A stretch of DNA of 19,831 nt, from contig SDVU01000133.1 of NCBI GenBank assembly GCA_016256075.1, positions 1-19,831 on the forward strand, given 5' to 3'. Positions 8,280-19,389 of this stretch are shown here, in pieces (position 1 is the stretch's first letter; every line of letters starts with the position of its first letter). The notes below the pieces were generated by a model. That model was not told the DNA's origin, searched no databases, and saw nothing but the letters and a program-made list of their open reading frames with translations. Origin of the DNA: Dictyocoela muelleri (Eukaryota; Microsporidia). The position numbers were made by a program, and so were the translations under genes.

Positions 8280-9992
8280 AATGTCGGCACAGATCCCTAA
8301 CATACTCTTCTCTCCCCTAGGTGTTGTCCAATCAACATTTGAACTATGCAAAATTTTTAAGTCTTTCCTAGGTACCGAAAATACCTTTCTTTCAGAATAC
8401 GCGATTTTATAATTCCCCTTAAAAGCCTTTTCTACAATATATTAAGTTTCACTTTTGCAAAAATGTCCGGAATATTCATATGCCTTCCCGATAATTGATT
8501 TTTTTCTCAAGTTATGTATACTCTTTTTGTTTATATCTGATAACGGGTATGCGTATCGAAGCAGAATCTGCTAAAATATTTTTTTTACCTTTTTATATAA
8601 TTAATTTCATAATTGAATTCCTGTAGGAAACAATTACATCTTACCAATCTTTGTGAATAATCCTTATTCTTTATCAAACAAGGCAAAGCCTGATGATCTG
8701 TTTTCAAGTAAAATTTATTAAAAAGATAAAATTTCTAATTTTTTACTGCAGATACAATTGATAAACACTTTTTATCTGTTGTTGTATAATTAATTTCAGG
8801 CTGTAAAAATTTGCGGATTAAAAAAAATAATGGGATATCAATACTATCATATTCTTGTGTTAGTACTACACTAAGTGAAAAATTAGAAGCATCTGTATAT
8901 ATAATAAAAGGTTTATTGAAATTTAGCAGTTTTAAAGGAAGTGCGTAGGATATCGTGTTTTTAATATTGTTAATATTATCTGAAATATCATCTGAGAGTA
9001 TATTGTTTTTTAATGCTTTATACAAGGTAGCATTTTTCAGAAAAATATGTGATCACATTTTTGAAATGTGTAGATAAACAATTATATTGTCTTATGTCTT
9101 TTTTGTTCTTGGTATTTTCCAATTTTCCAATTTCTCTTTTTGATTCTCTGGGATATGGATCTTATTTTCATATATGTCGTAGCCTAAGAATTTTATCCTT
9201 GATTTCATTATGTGACATTTTTTTTGATTCAACTTAAAACCGAAATATTGAATTCTTTCAAATATTATTTTTAAGTGTTATGAATGTTTTTCGGGATTTG
9301 ACGAAAAAATAATTATATCGCCTAAATAAACTATCACAAATTTATGAAAAAAATTCTCACAAACTTTATTCTTTTTTTTGAAACGTAGAAGGTGAGTTTA
9401 CGAGGTCAAAAGACCTCCTTTTCCATTTGTATACACCCCTTTCTGACAAGAAAGCAGTTTTGTGTCTGTCAATTGATTTTATCTTTAGTTGGTGATAACC
9501 ATATTCATATCCAATGTACTAAATATGTTATATCTCCTCATTTCATTTATCGCATTTTTAATTATTGGTATTGGAATAATTTTCTTGACAGTTATCTTAT
9601 CAACTTGGTGGTAATCTATACATAACCGTATTTTTCATCCTTTTTTACCAATACTATTTGAGAAACATATTTAATGCTCGACTTAGCATACATATGTTTC
9701 TTTAAAAATTAATCAATATTTTTTTCGATAGTTATTTCATCTTCTATGCTTCTTCTGTATCTTAAGAATTTTATTAATTTGTGATTATCTATCATTTATA
9801 TAGAGTGTTCAAGATATAGACAATCAATATCACCATCATCACTAAATAGGTTACTGAATTCTCTGTATATATATATTTTTTGAATATTTTATAGTATTTT
9901 TGTCACTAATATCTAAATTATCTAGATTTTGAAACACATTTCCATATTTAGAATTTATTTTCTTGGAATTTTTCAAATTACATGAAAACATC
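8280..9992 (-). mobile_element. Ty3/gypsy pol fossil, old and broken
   Basis: On the minus strand the order of parts is: reverse transcriptase (about 9790-9030); RNase H (about 9025-8570) with PFIIYTDASNFSLSVVLTQ, followed by the EFNYEINYIKG and NILADS segments typical of the RNase H end; then a stretch resembling the zinc-binding start of integrase (about 8520-8290). No LTR of its own was seen. It is a broken old copy with many breaks, clearly different in sequence from the neighbouring Ty3/gypsy element at 9993-14261, whose LTR it touches. Confidence 0.75.
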
Positions 9993-10276
9993 TGACGGAC
10001 TCCGGGGAGATCCGTCCCCAAAGGAGAAGTTGATTATAAAAAGAATGTCGTGTTAAATTGGATTTATTTAATTTACTGCGCGGAGCAGAGTGTCTCGTCA
10101 GAGCTTGACCTCTTGGTTGATAGTTCATGGGGGTCTAAACCAATTTTTCTTTTATAGTTTAGATTTTCGATAAATTTCCACAATTGATTTTTTATATTTT
10201 GAATTTTGACAGAATTGATTATTTGTGATTTTTTTATATTTTCTGAATTCTCTTTATTTGTCATAGGTGTATGACA
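9993..10276 (-). repeat. 3' LTR of the Ty3/gypsy element
   Basis: This 284-base direct repeat matches 13980-14261. On the minus strand it starts TGTCATAC and ends GTCCGTCA. It contains the end of the pol-like frame, so the last ~65 residues of that frame are LTR-encoded. Confidence 0.9.
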
Positions 10277-12982
10277 TTCACCTCTCTCCCTAAAAGGTTT
10301 AAGATTCTTCACATTATGTCTAACAATTCTTCTACCTTCCCTTAGCCAGACGTTCCCCCTTTCATTATTTACTTCTGTAACTAAAAAGGGCCCTAAGTAA
10401 CGATCCAATATTTTATCGTTTACGAAATTTTTCCTTAAAACTTTGTCCCCAATTTGATACTTGAAATCTTTTCTTTTCCCATTTTTCTTGTTTTGATCAT
10501 TTTCCTTTATAGCCTTTTCTCTGATTTTATTTTCATTTATTCGATGTGAGATATTCCGGCGGCAGATATCAAAGAATGAGTATCCATAAATAATTTCGCT
10601 TGGGCTAGACTTAATGATTGAATGATAGGTTAGATTCAAATTTACTTCGATTTTTTTTATTGTTTCAGATAGTGAGAAACCTCTATATATTCTTAAAATA
10701 TTTGCTATTGTTGAATTAAGTCTTTCTGAAATGCTATTTGCCGTGGGATTATACGGCGATGTTTTCACGTGTATTATTTCGTTGTTCTTGAGGAAGTTTT
10801 CAAATTCATTTGACACATATTGTCGACCTAAATCTGATAGAAATCGTGAAGGTTTAGGGTATTTGCTCAGCCACTCTTTAATTTTAGCAATTATTGTGTT
10901 TGTACGAATGTTTTTCAATATAAATACACGTGTAAATCTACTGCAGATGTCTGTAATTGTTAGTATATAAAAGTATTCATTTTTTATGTTCGTGTTAAAA
11001 TGCTTTGTCTTTATTGGTCCAAAAATGTCGGAGCTAATAAATTCGATCGGTTTTTCAGAATAAATATATCCAAAATGCTTTCCGAGTTTCATTTTTATAT
11101 CTTTAGCAATCTGACATTTGTAACAACTAGCAGTTAAGTCCTCAATGTGCTCTTTCAGGTTTTTGGAGCAAATATATTTATTAATTGTTAAATATAATTT
11201 CCTTGAACCTGGGTGAGCAAGGTCTTCATGTAACTTATTAATATAATAAGGTAATAATTCTTCAGGTATTTTCAGTCGATTCTTTGTATCATGATTGTAA
11301 CTAATGTCTTCTTTATCTGTCCTTTGACTTATTTTTGGTTTAATTAGACATTTTTTATCATCAATTTGATCCCAGTAACACTGTTTTTGGCAAGTTCTTA
11401 TCATAACAATTCTTGATATTGAATCTGCAATTATGTTTTTTCTTCCTTCAATTCGTTTTAATTCATAATTGAACTCTTCAAGAAGAAGTTTCCAGCGCTG
11501 AACTCTTTTTGATAAATCTGAATTATAAAGCAAATTTTTGTTGTCCGTTAATACTGTTATTTTACTGCCAATTATATATGGTTTAAAAAATTCCATTGAT
11601 TTCAATATTCCCAGTGCTTCTTTCTCCATCGTCGTATATTTTACTTCAGTAGGCGTAAATTTATGGCTGTAAAAGGCGACTGGATTGTCATTTTGAGAGA
11701 GAACGGAGCCTATCGCCCGGTCTGAAGCATCTGTTTGTAATGTAAATTCATAATATGGGTTTGGATACTTGAGAATAGGTGCGTTTCTTATTTGATTTAT
11801 AAGTTCGTTTGTTTTCTTAATATGCCAATCCTCCCATTTTATTTTCTTTTCCTTTCGTAATAAGTCCGTCAGATATAAGGTTTTCTGGCTAAAGTTAGGA
11901 ATAAAGGATTTGAAGTAATTAAAATATCCTAGAAGTCTCTGAATGTGCTTTTTACTTTTTGGTTTTCGTATTTCAAGATTTTTTGTCAGCGTATTATCAA
12001 TACCTATGCCTGATTCAGAGATTGTGTGTCCGAGAAAAATGATTTTCCTTTTAAAAAATTCACTTTTACTTATATTAATCTTGATGTTATTTTGATTAAT
12101 TATATTGAGTATGGTTTCTAAATGTGATTTGTGCAGTTCCTCGTCAGTTGAATGAATAATAATATCGTCTAAGTAGACTTTTACAAAGGGGAATTGTGAA
12201 AATAAATTGTCCATGGCTCTTTGAAACGTCTTAGGGGCGTTTGTTAACCCAAAAGGCATTCTTAGCCATTCATATTTAGAATTTTCAATCCAAAATGCCG
12301 TATATTTTCTGCTTGTAGGTTTCATAGCTACTTGGTAATATCCCGATTTTAGATCGAGTTTCGAGAATATTTTCGAGTCTTTCAATTGAACTAGGAGGTC
12401 CCAGATTTTTGGAAAAATATACGGTTCTTTCTTTGTTATCCGATTAAGGTGGCGGTAGTCAACTACCAATCTGATATCACCATTCTTTTTCACTATAGGG
12501 AATGCACTAGATGTAAATGGTGATTGACTTGGTTGAATAATTTTGTCTTGAATAAGTGTCCTAACTAAGCTTAAAGTTTTTTCTTTTACTCGTAGAGGAA
12601 GCCTAAATGGATTCATCTGGATAATTTTTTCTTCTGTAAGACTTATTTCGTGTTCAATTCCAGGAATGAGGCCCACATTCGAGATTTCTTGATCATTACT
12701 TTCGAGCAACTTCTTACATGATTCCGGGATTGTTACATCTGATTGTTTGTAAATTTTTGTCTTTTCCTCGATTTTAGTTTCTATATTGTCGCATTCTTTG
12801 TTTTTATCTAAAGCATATTCAGTTTTATTTAACTCAAAACTCATCGTTTCTAGATTGATTTTAGCTTTATTATTTGAAAGAAAGTCTATTCCCAGGATTA
12901 TATCAGGGTCCATATTAGACATAACTTTAGCGTTAACAAGGTACTTCTCACCATTTTTATCATCTATCCCTAATTCAAACAA
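10073..12982 (-). CDS. Pol-like frame of the Ty3/gypsy element
   Basis: The 969-codon frame encodes replication and integration enzymes. A protease-related start (about 1-60, ILGIDFL) is followed by reverse transcriptase (about 150-320, with FSKLDLKSGYYQV, MPFGLTNAP and the YLDD centre at 270-273). RNase H follows (about 410-525, TDAS at 417-420, IADSISR near 518-524). Integrase has an HHCC finger (H585, H590, C620, C623) and catalytic D652, D717, E753. A GPY/F module (GPFLVTEV, about 864-871) and a basic tail lie at the end. No chromodomain was seen. The tail crosses the polypurine tract and continues into the 3' LTR. Confidence 0.9.
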   Translation of the reverse strand: MFELGIDDKNGEKYLVNAKVMSNMDPDIILGIDFLSNNKAKINLETMSFELNKTEYALDKNKECDNIETKIEEKTKIYKQSDVTIPESCKKLLESNDQEISNVGLIPGIEHEISLTEEKIIQMNPFRLPLRVKEKTLSLVRTLIQDKIIQPSQSPFTSSAFPIVKKNGDIRLVVDYRHLNRITKKEPYIFPKIWDLLVQLKDSKIFSKLDLKSGYYQVAMKPTSRKYTAFWIENSKYEWLRMPFGLTNAPKTFQRAMDNLFSQFPFVKVYLDDIIIHSTDEELHKSHLETILNIINQNNIKINISKSEFFKRKIIFLGHTISESGIGIDNTLTKNLEIRKPKSKKHIQRLLGYFNYFKSFIPNFSQKTLYLTDLLRKEKKIKWEDWHIKKTNELINQIRNAPILKYPNPYYEFTLQTDASDRAIGSVLSQNDNPVAFYSHKFTPTEVKYTTMEKEALGILKSMEFFKPYIIGSKITVLTDNKNLLYNSDLSKRVQRWKLLLEEFNYELKRIEGRKNIIADSISRIVMIRTCQKQCYWDQIDDKKCLIKPKISQRTDKEDISYNHDTKNRLKIPEELLPYYINKLHEDLAHPGSRKLYLTINKYICSKNLKEHIEDLTASCYKCQIAKDIKMKLGKHFGYIYSEKPIEFISSDIFGPIKTKHFNTNIKNEYFYILTITDICSRFTRVFILKNIRTNTIIAKIKEWLSKYPKPSRFLSDLGRQYVSNEFENFLKNNEIIHVKTSPYNPTANSISERLNSTIANILRIYRGFSLSETIKKIEVNLNLTYHSIIKSSPSEIIYGYSFFDICRRNISHRINENKIREKAIKENDQNKKNGKRKDFKYQIGDKVLRKNFVNDKILDRYLGPFLVTEVNNERGNVWLREGRRIVRHNVKNLKPFRERGECHTPMTNKENSENIKKSQIINSVKIQNIKNQLWKFIENLNYKRKIGLDPHELSTKRSSSDETLCSAQ
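10278..10291 (-). promoter_or_regulatory. Polypurine tract priming plus-strand synthesis
   Basis: On the minus strand the bases just before the 3' LTR read AGGGAGAGAGGTGAA, almost all purines in an otherwise AT-rich region. This is the position and composition expected for the plus-strand primer of LTR retrotransposons, and it fixes the inner edge of the LTR at TGTCATAC. Confidence 0.75.
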
Positions 12983-13029
12983 TGCTTCTTTGTCTGAAGA
13001 AACAATAGATCCATTTACAAGTTCTGCAT

Positions 13030-14115
13030 TTATTTTTTTATATGCTTCGTTGTTAACTTATGTTTTTTTACGATGTTCTCATTGATGTAGTTATAAGAGG
13101 AACCTGTATCTAAAATTGCAGAATACTCTGTGTCGAATATGAAGGTTTTAATTTCCAAAATTTTTGGGGTTTTCGAAGTTGAAGACATCGCAAGATTTTT
13201 TGTAGCAGTATCTCCAGTTTCCTTTTTAAATCTTAGGCCTTTATTCTTTTTTATTTCCCTACATTCAGCGGTGTCATGGTTGCATAAACCATGGTACGAA
13301 CATCTTTTCCCTTTGTTAGCTTGCTCTTCTCTTTTATTTCTGTGATAAACAGACAGTTTATTTTCTACTTCACTTCCGTTAAACTGTTCAAGTAGTGTTT
13401 CTTCAGTCGTATTTATCATGTCATATATTCCCTTAATTGTTGTAACGTTCAACCTGGACATCTCCAACTGCGTCCTCCTCGACAATCCTGTATAGAAAGC
13501 TTCTTCAGCCTTTACGTTCATTTGCTCTTCGCTCCAGTTCATACAAATCATCAACCTTTGGCATATATCATTTATATATTCTTTATATTCTTTTATCGTG
13601 AGGAAATCATCTTGTTTTGCATTAGCTAGCATATTTAAGTATCTAATATAATGGCTCTCCGGATATTTTGTCTTAAAAATTTTTTTCATAATCTTTTCAA
13701 TTGTATCTAATTCGTCAATCAAATTAAAGTATTGTGAGTCTATTGCAGACCTTAAAACTTCGACTGCTGTTACTTCGTTCCATTGTGCGAGTTTTACTGT
13801 TTGAATAAATTCATTTTTCCATTTAAAGAGGTCTTGCCTTTGAATGTCCTCTAACATTGAAAAACTTCTTCGGATTGATATTGTTGTATTCGGGGGAGTG
13901 TGGGTGAACTCAATTTTCTGTGGAGTGTAATTTTCATCAAATGTTTTCACTCTGATGACCTTTCTTGTTGAATTCAACTTGACGGACTCCGGAGAGATCC
14001 GTCCCCAAAGGAGAAGTTGATTATAAAAGGAATGTCGTGTTAAATCGGATTTATTTAATTTACTGCGCGGAGCAGAGTGACTCGTCAGAGCTTGACCTCT
14101 TGGTCGATAATTCAT
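13030..14115 (-). CDS. Gag-like frame of the Ty3/gypsy element
   Basis: The 361-codon frame would encode the structural particle protein. A capsid-like helical region (about 90-250) contains LFKWKNEFIQ and a YIRYLNML/FLTIKEYKEYI segment similar to retrotransposon Gag domains. A nucleocapsid-type Cys/His cluster lies at 272-285 (C272, C278, H280, C285). An aspartic protease motif, LDTGSS, is at 335-340 near the C-terminal end. The first ATG lies inside the 5' LTR, and the next in-frame Met is near residue 87, so the true start is uncertain. The leading residues look like LTR-derived sequence. Confidence 0.8.
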   Translation of the reverse strand: MNYRPRGQALTSHSAPRSKLNKSDLTRHSFYNQLLLWGRISPESVKLNSTRKVIRVKTFDENYTPQKIEFTHTPPNTTISIRRSFSMLEDIQRQDLFKWKNEFIQTVKLAQWNEVTAVEVLRSAIDSQYFNLIDELDTIEKIMKKIFKTKYPESHYIRYLNMLANAKQDDFLTIKEYKEYINDICQRLMICMNWSEEQMNVKAEEAFYTGLSRRTQLEMSRLNVTTIKGIYDMINTTEETLLEQFNGSEVENKLSVYHRNKREEQANKGKRCSYHGLCNHDTAECREIKKNKGLRFKKETGDTATKNLAMSSTSKTPKILEIKTFIFDTEYSAILDTGSSYNYINENIVKKHKLTTKHIKK

Positions 14116-14261
14116 AGGGGTCTAAACCAATTTTTCTTTTATAGTTTAGATTTTCGATAAATTTCCACAATTGATTTTTTTTATTTTGAATTTTGACAGA
14201 ATTTATTATTTGTGATTTTTTTATATTTTCTGAATTCTCTTTATTGGTCATGTGTATGACA
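13980..14261 (-). repeat. 5' LTR of the Ty3/gypsy element
   Basis: This 282-base direct repeat partners 9993-10276. It would carry the promoter. It also holds a 63-codon frame (14060-14251) that is simply the LTR copy of the pol-like tail, plus the first residues of the gag-like frame in another frame. Confidence 0.9.
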
Positions 14262-14280
14262 ATATTATTACTTTTTATAA

Positions 14281-16790
14281 ATATTCCCTAGAATACTTAA
14301 TTTCGGCAATTTGTTAACATCTCTCATAGGCAAGAAAAACATAAAAATAATTTTAATTGGAGATATTAATGTAGGTGAGTCATATAAAAAGGATTACTTA
14401 CTTACTTACTACTATTTGTGCTGATATAAGATTGACAGAAAGATAGCTTTCGTTCAATACATATCAAAAGGTTACAATTTCTACAAAAACAGAAAGGATT
14501 TTTCCCAATATTGATATAGATATTTATAAAAGAATTGTAGTTTTTCAGATCATGTAATAATAGGTATTAATGTTCTAAGTAAAGTCTTTTAAAGAAAGAA
14601 AGCAAAGTTCTGTTACCAATTACTTGAATTAGTAAGTGTAAAAAAGAGAGTTGCACGAAAATTGACTGTTAAAAACCTATCGACAAAAAAGTGAAAGAAA
14701 TGCATATCGAGTTTGTGAACATAATTAGAATAATTAAATGTGGAAGAAAAATGTTAAAGGTTAGAAACAAATATTTCAGCCAATATGATACCGATTTATT
14801 GTAAAAATCGTTTAGAAATATTTATACTATACAAAATAACAATTTCAAAACTGATGGGATGTTATGAATAAGGAGAAACATAAAAGCTTTTCGAATCTAA
14901 TAGACAAAAAAAAGTGATTCTGGGTCTGATCTGAAAAAAAAAATAAACAATTAGCGAACGATTCCTCCTGAACGAATATCCTTAAATGATAATCATATTA
15001 ATGAGATCGACGAGTTGATTGAAAAAAACATGACCACTGAAACGTATAAGATAAAATTTATTTATAACAATTTTGGCAACATCAAATATGTATATCTAAA
15101 TAATTAAAAGACATAATAAAATCACTTGGTAATAATATATCGGGCGGCTAGTCAGATATAAGATAGAATTGTTAAAATTGATCGATGAACAAATTATAAT
15201 ACGTCTATGTGATTTCTTTAACTTTGTTTATACAATGAATAATACCTGATTAATCAAAAAAAAATTTCAAAATTTTTCTATAAGAATTAACAGAACTAAG
15301 TTTCGAATAATATAAATTTCAGAAACCCTAAGGAAAATTTATATAAAGTTATTTTGAAAAGACTATATATATTTATCTCTGATAAACAAATAGGATTTAA
15401 AACCGATAATATAAGAGAAGATCATTTATTGGTATTGGATACATATTTGCGACGGTATTATGGCAATGCCAAAATAATAACCTTATATGTACAGAACGCT
15501 TATGATTCTTTAGACCGTCAAATTGTATATTCTAAATTAATCAACGAACATAAAGTCGCTGCCAAATTGATGCAAGTATTATATTCACTCTTCGAATCCT
15601 ACTCGTATGTAATAAAAAAATGATTTGTATTGTTTAGGGTATCCTATGAATAAAGGGCTTTTCCAAAGGATCTATATTATCGCCTAAAATGTTAATATAA
15701 TCTTGATGATATAGTTTATTCTGAAAAATTTCCGTTGGGGGGTAAAATATTACTTTATACTGATGACATTCTTATAATGGCAGACAATATTACGAAATGA
15801 AAATTGGCTCGATATATTTTTTTTACATTCTTTGAGAAACAAATATATCATAAATTAAAAGAAATCATATTTTCCTTCTAAAGACAATGATGATCTTTTT
15901 ATAAATGGTGAAAAATAACGAAGGTAACCAAATAAAATATCTTGGTCATTATTTCAACCTTAAAAGTGCTGATATCAATATGTCAAAATAGAAATGTAAG
16001 AAAAATGTAATGTTAAATACAAATGTGATTTCTAGATTCTTAAAAATAACAGCTAAAAATTATAAAAACCTTTAATACGTCTCGATCTCTATTAATAATA
16101 TGTTAGTCATCATATTGATAACAACCTGATACTTCTTGCATCAAGAAAAAAGCTATTGAAAAATTAGAAATAATCAAAAAAAGATCCTTAAAAAAAATAT
16201 TCTGTATATGTTTCAAATGTTCATCAGATTTACTTTATGCTCTTATAACTGTTTTACCAATATATGTGAGGTCTAGAATCCTTTGTAGAAAATACTTTGA
16301 TTCTTTAGAGATTTCATCTTCACGTAAAATCGTAAAGCATATTTTTGAAATAAAAAATCGAACCTATTATTGTTAATTAGAAATTCTAAAAATTACCAAT
16401 AGATATATTAAACTTTAAAAAAATCTCAGATCATATCAGAAATACATGAGGCAATATAATTCTAAGCCGAGTAAATTTCAATCAAATTGATAAGTTCACA
16501 TGGGAATCTATTTCTCTAATGATAAATATACAATATTCTAATTTAGACTTAAATGACTCGGTAAAAAGACTAAAATTTGTAAAATTATTTAAAGATATAT
16601 AAGAGTTTATAAAACCCGTTTAGATTCTAATAATTGCGTCGTTTCTAAATTATTTGTTAAAGAATGAAATATTATTTAGAAAACAACTCATAAATTTTGA
16701 TTTTTTAGACAACAAAAACTATGTTCTAAATCATTTTACTCTTAAAAGAATTTTAGCTTGAATATTGTGTTTAAAATTAATCTAAAAAAT
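14281..16790 (+). mobile_element. LINE (non-LTR retrotransposon), decayed
   Basis: Plus-strand blocks follow LINE order. An endonuclease part has IKIILIGDINVGES (from 14341, the GDxN motif) and later CSFSDHVIIGI (about 14540-14565, the SDH motif). The reverse transcriptase has KQIGFKTDNIREDHLLVL and LYVQNAYDSLDR (open frame 15354-15623), then ILLYTDDILIMADN (about 15745-15787, the Y-x-DD centre) and YLGHYF (about 15937). C-terminal segments such as KKRSLKKIFCICFKCSSD and DLLYALITVLPIYVRSRIL (about 16170-16280) and DLNDSVKRLKFVKLFKDI (about 16545-16602) follow. Many stops and frame changes separate the blocks. The clade is not assignable by eye. Its left edge touches the Ty3/gypsy LTR; no poly-A tail was fixed. 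Confidence 0.8.
15354..15623 (+). pseudogene. LINE reverse transcriptase fragment, longest open piece
   Basis: This 89-codon open piece of the LINE covers the early reverse transcriptase motifs: KQIGFKTD corresponds to the QxGFR motif, and LYVQNAYDSLDRQIVYSKL to the catalytic Asp-x-x-x-A-Y-D region. The first Asp is replaced by Gln here (VQNAYD where D-x-x-A-Y-D is usual). The ATG at its start is internal and not a gene start. Confidence 0.75.
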
Positions 16791-16799
16791 ATCTTAAAG

Positions 16800-18400
16800 G
16801 TTATCAAGTTTTTTGTATTGATGTTAACAAAAATATAGAATTTTATAAAAAAAAATAGAATTTTCGTTTTTATTAATGATACTCTTTTATTTATTAAATT
16901 TTAGTATTTCTTTATTTTATATTATACTTCATTTTTAGTGATGTGTTTTTTATAAATTTTGTATGTCATTTCGTTAATCGTTAAAATATCACATAAACAC
17001 AATTCTAAATTTATAATTTATCTTAAACGCATAAATTGGGTTTTTATTTCATATAAAAAACAAAGTTAAGTTTTTTTCGAGATTTTTACTTTAAATTTCC
17101 TAAAGTCTATTTATGTGCAAACATCATCATCTAATCAACATCTAGAAATATTTTTTTTATGTTTAAAAAAAATGAATGAATGTACTGTTTTTTAGAACTT
17201 AAAAATATTAAACGAAACATAAAAAATCTATTTTAATTAAATGCAGTATTTAAGCTTTATTCAAACGATATAAAACCTTGACTTTCTTTTATAAATCTTT
17301 TAATTTAATGTAAACAATTAACTGTTTTTTTTCTACCATTTTACCATTTTTCAATTTCTAAACTCAAAAATAAATAACTCATTTATGGTAAAATATAAAA
17401 TAATAGATTTATCGCTACATTTTAAATTTTTACGTAATTCCCAATCTAAAAATATGTATTAAAATACACAAGAAAAATACAAAAAAAATAATTATCAATG
17501 TTTTATTGGGTCGCTGTAAATAATTAATATCATTAGAAATGTCTACCTTTCATATTTTTAATTCTTTAAAAGCCGAACAATTATATGGATATTTCTTCTT
17601 TAATTAATAAATTCTGAAAAATGAATGTAAAAATTATAGGAGGTTTATTAAACCAAAAAAAATATTAATTATTTAATTTCATATCAAAAATAGTATTTTA
17701 TTTAAACATACATTTTGTTTTTTTACTTATTAAACTAAAAATATTTTTACGTTAAATATCTCCCAGTGTACCGTCATCACTTAACATTACATTATTTCGC
17801 ATTTAATTTTAATGTTATTTAAATTTATCTATTGATATAAAGATGTATTAAATTATGTTAACATTAGTTTTACTCTTTACTTCTACGAGAGAATAAACTT
17901 TTTTATTATATTCTTTTTAAATAAATTAAGATACAATTATCATTATTTTGTATATAATTAAGTATATTCATTTATTGTTGATTTTATATAGTGCTTTTCC
18001 TTACAATAAATAAGTTTATTTCATTATTTTCATCCTATCAATTTATATCACCATCTACAAAAATTTATTTCTGAAAATTCATTATTAATTTGTGTTTACT
18101 CTTCGCATATATCATTCATTAATACAATATCATCATTAGATTAATCATAGTAAAAACATTGTATTATCTAATTGTTCATGTCGCTCAGCAATCAATTATT
18201 ATTATATCGCATATTTATGATTCATTAAAATGCTAATATTCCTATATATTTTCAAATCGGCATTCTTTAATTTGGTTTTTTTGTATTCAATTATAAAAAT
18301 TTTATAATTATGATCCTTTCTTCATTTATTTTTATATTTCATCTATCGTTATTTCTTATTTTATCAAATAGAATAGTTTAAGATTAAATAACTTGTTACA
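16800..18400. other. Long AT-rich gene-free region
   Basis: Neither strand has a coding frame of note, an RNA gene, or a recognisable transposon block. Homopolymer A and T runs dominate. From about 17700 the plus strand becomes visibly poor in G, leading into the TCATT-rich tract. Confidence 0.6.
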
Positions 18401-19385
18401 TGAACAAAAAATATACATTACTACATATATTAATTATTCGTATAGACATTTATTCAAACATTCATTTATTTGAACATTTATTAGATTATTTTCACATATC
18501 CACTACACTTTCATTGTTTCTATATTTCATCACGTAAACAATAATTCGATCATTCGATCATCTCGACTTCAAACCTATTCTTCCGAAATAAAACACCCCA
18601 GCCGCCGTTCATTAATTTTCTATCCTCACGTATTCCAAAAAAACATTCGAATGAATTTTCGTATCAATCATTTATACATTCGTGAAATTCTTTAATCATT
18701 ATAATCATTTAATCATAAAACCATTCAATAAACCAATCATATATTAATAAATTCAATTATTATTTTATTCTTTCATTGGTTATATTAATTCATTTATCAC
18801 ATAATTAAAGTAACCTATCATACATTTATTCTTTCATTATTCTGTCCAACCGTCTAAGTTATTCAATAAAACAATCATCTATGTATAATTCTTTCATTTT
18901 ATTATTCATTCATTATTCATCCAAGCATTGAATCATTCTTTCATCTAATCGTTTATTTGTCATCTATTCTATCATCCAGGCAATCTTGCAATCATTTAAT
19001 CATTAAATCATCATTTATTTATTCATCCAATCATTAAACCATTAATTCTTTTAATCATACATGCATTAAATCATCTAATCGTTTAATCATTCGTTTATTC
19101 AAATATCGAATCATTCACCAATCATATATCCAATCATTCATACCTTCATTTTTTTCTATTTATTCATTCATTCATCAAATCAATTAATCAAGCAGACATT
19201 ATTAAGCTAATAATTTATCTTACATTCAATCTTTCATTATTCATCCATTCATTCATTCATTCATTCGATCATTCATTTAATTATCCAATCATTTAATTAT
19301 CTAATCATTCATATAATCAAATATTTAATCATTTATCCGATCAATTTATCAATAATCAATCCGTCATTTAATGATCCTATCATTT
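18400..19385. repeat. Degenerate TCATT/ATTCATT low-complexity tract
   Basis: Short words such as attcattcattcat, aatcatttaatcat and tcatccaatcatt recur throughout. The purest run is (attc)n near 19241-19268. The plus strand has very few G bases while C is common, a strong strand asymmetry. It looks like an expanded and decayed tetranucleotide satellite. No gene lies in it. Confidence 0.75.
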
Positions 19386-19389
19386 AATT

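Larger units (their letters stand above)
9993..14261 (-). mobile_element. Ty3/gypsy LTR retrotransposon, nearly whole
   Basis: The 4269-bp element is bounded by two direct LTRs (9993-10276 and 13980-14261) that begin TG and end CA. A polypurine tract (AGGGAGAGAGGTGAA on the minus strand) touches the 3' LTR. The internal parts follow gypsy order: gag-like, protease, reverse transcriptase, RNase H, integrase with a GPY/F-type C-terminus. By eye the LTRs differ at about ten substitutions and one two-base indel, roughly 96% identity, so it is fairly young. It looks nearly whole, in two long open frames; whether these are joined by the family's known frameshift or read-through, or reflect about one break, cannot be settled. 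No tRNA primer site was recognised and no target-site duplication is visible. Confidence 0.9.

Noticed and set aside
9049-9625. Two plus-strand frames (9049-9237, 9392-9625)
   Set aside because: Both lie antisense to the gypsy fossil's reverse transcriptase part.
10731-13345. Plus-strand frames at 10731-10970, 12786-13085 and 13130-13345
   Set aside because: All are shadows of the gag-like and pol-like frames on the minus strand.
14060-14251. 63-codon minus-strand frame treated as a separate gene
   Set aside because: It is the 5' LTR copy of the pol-like tail, not an independent gene.
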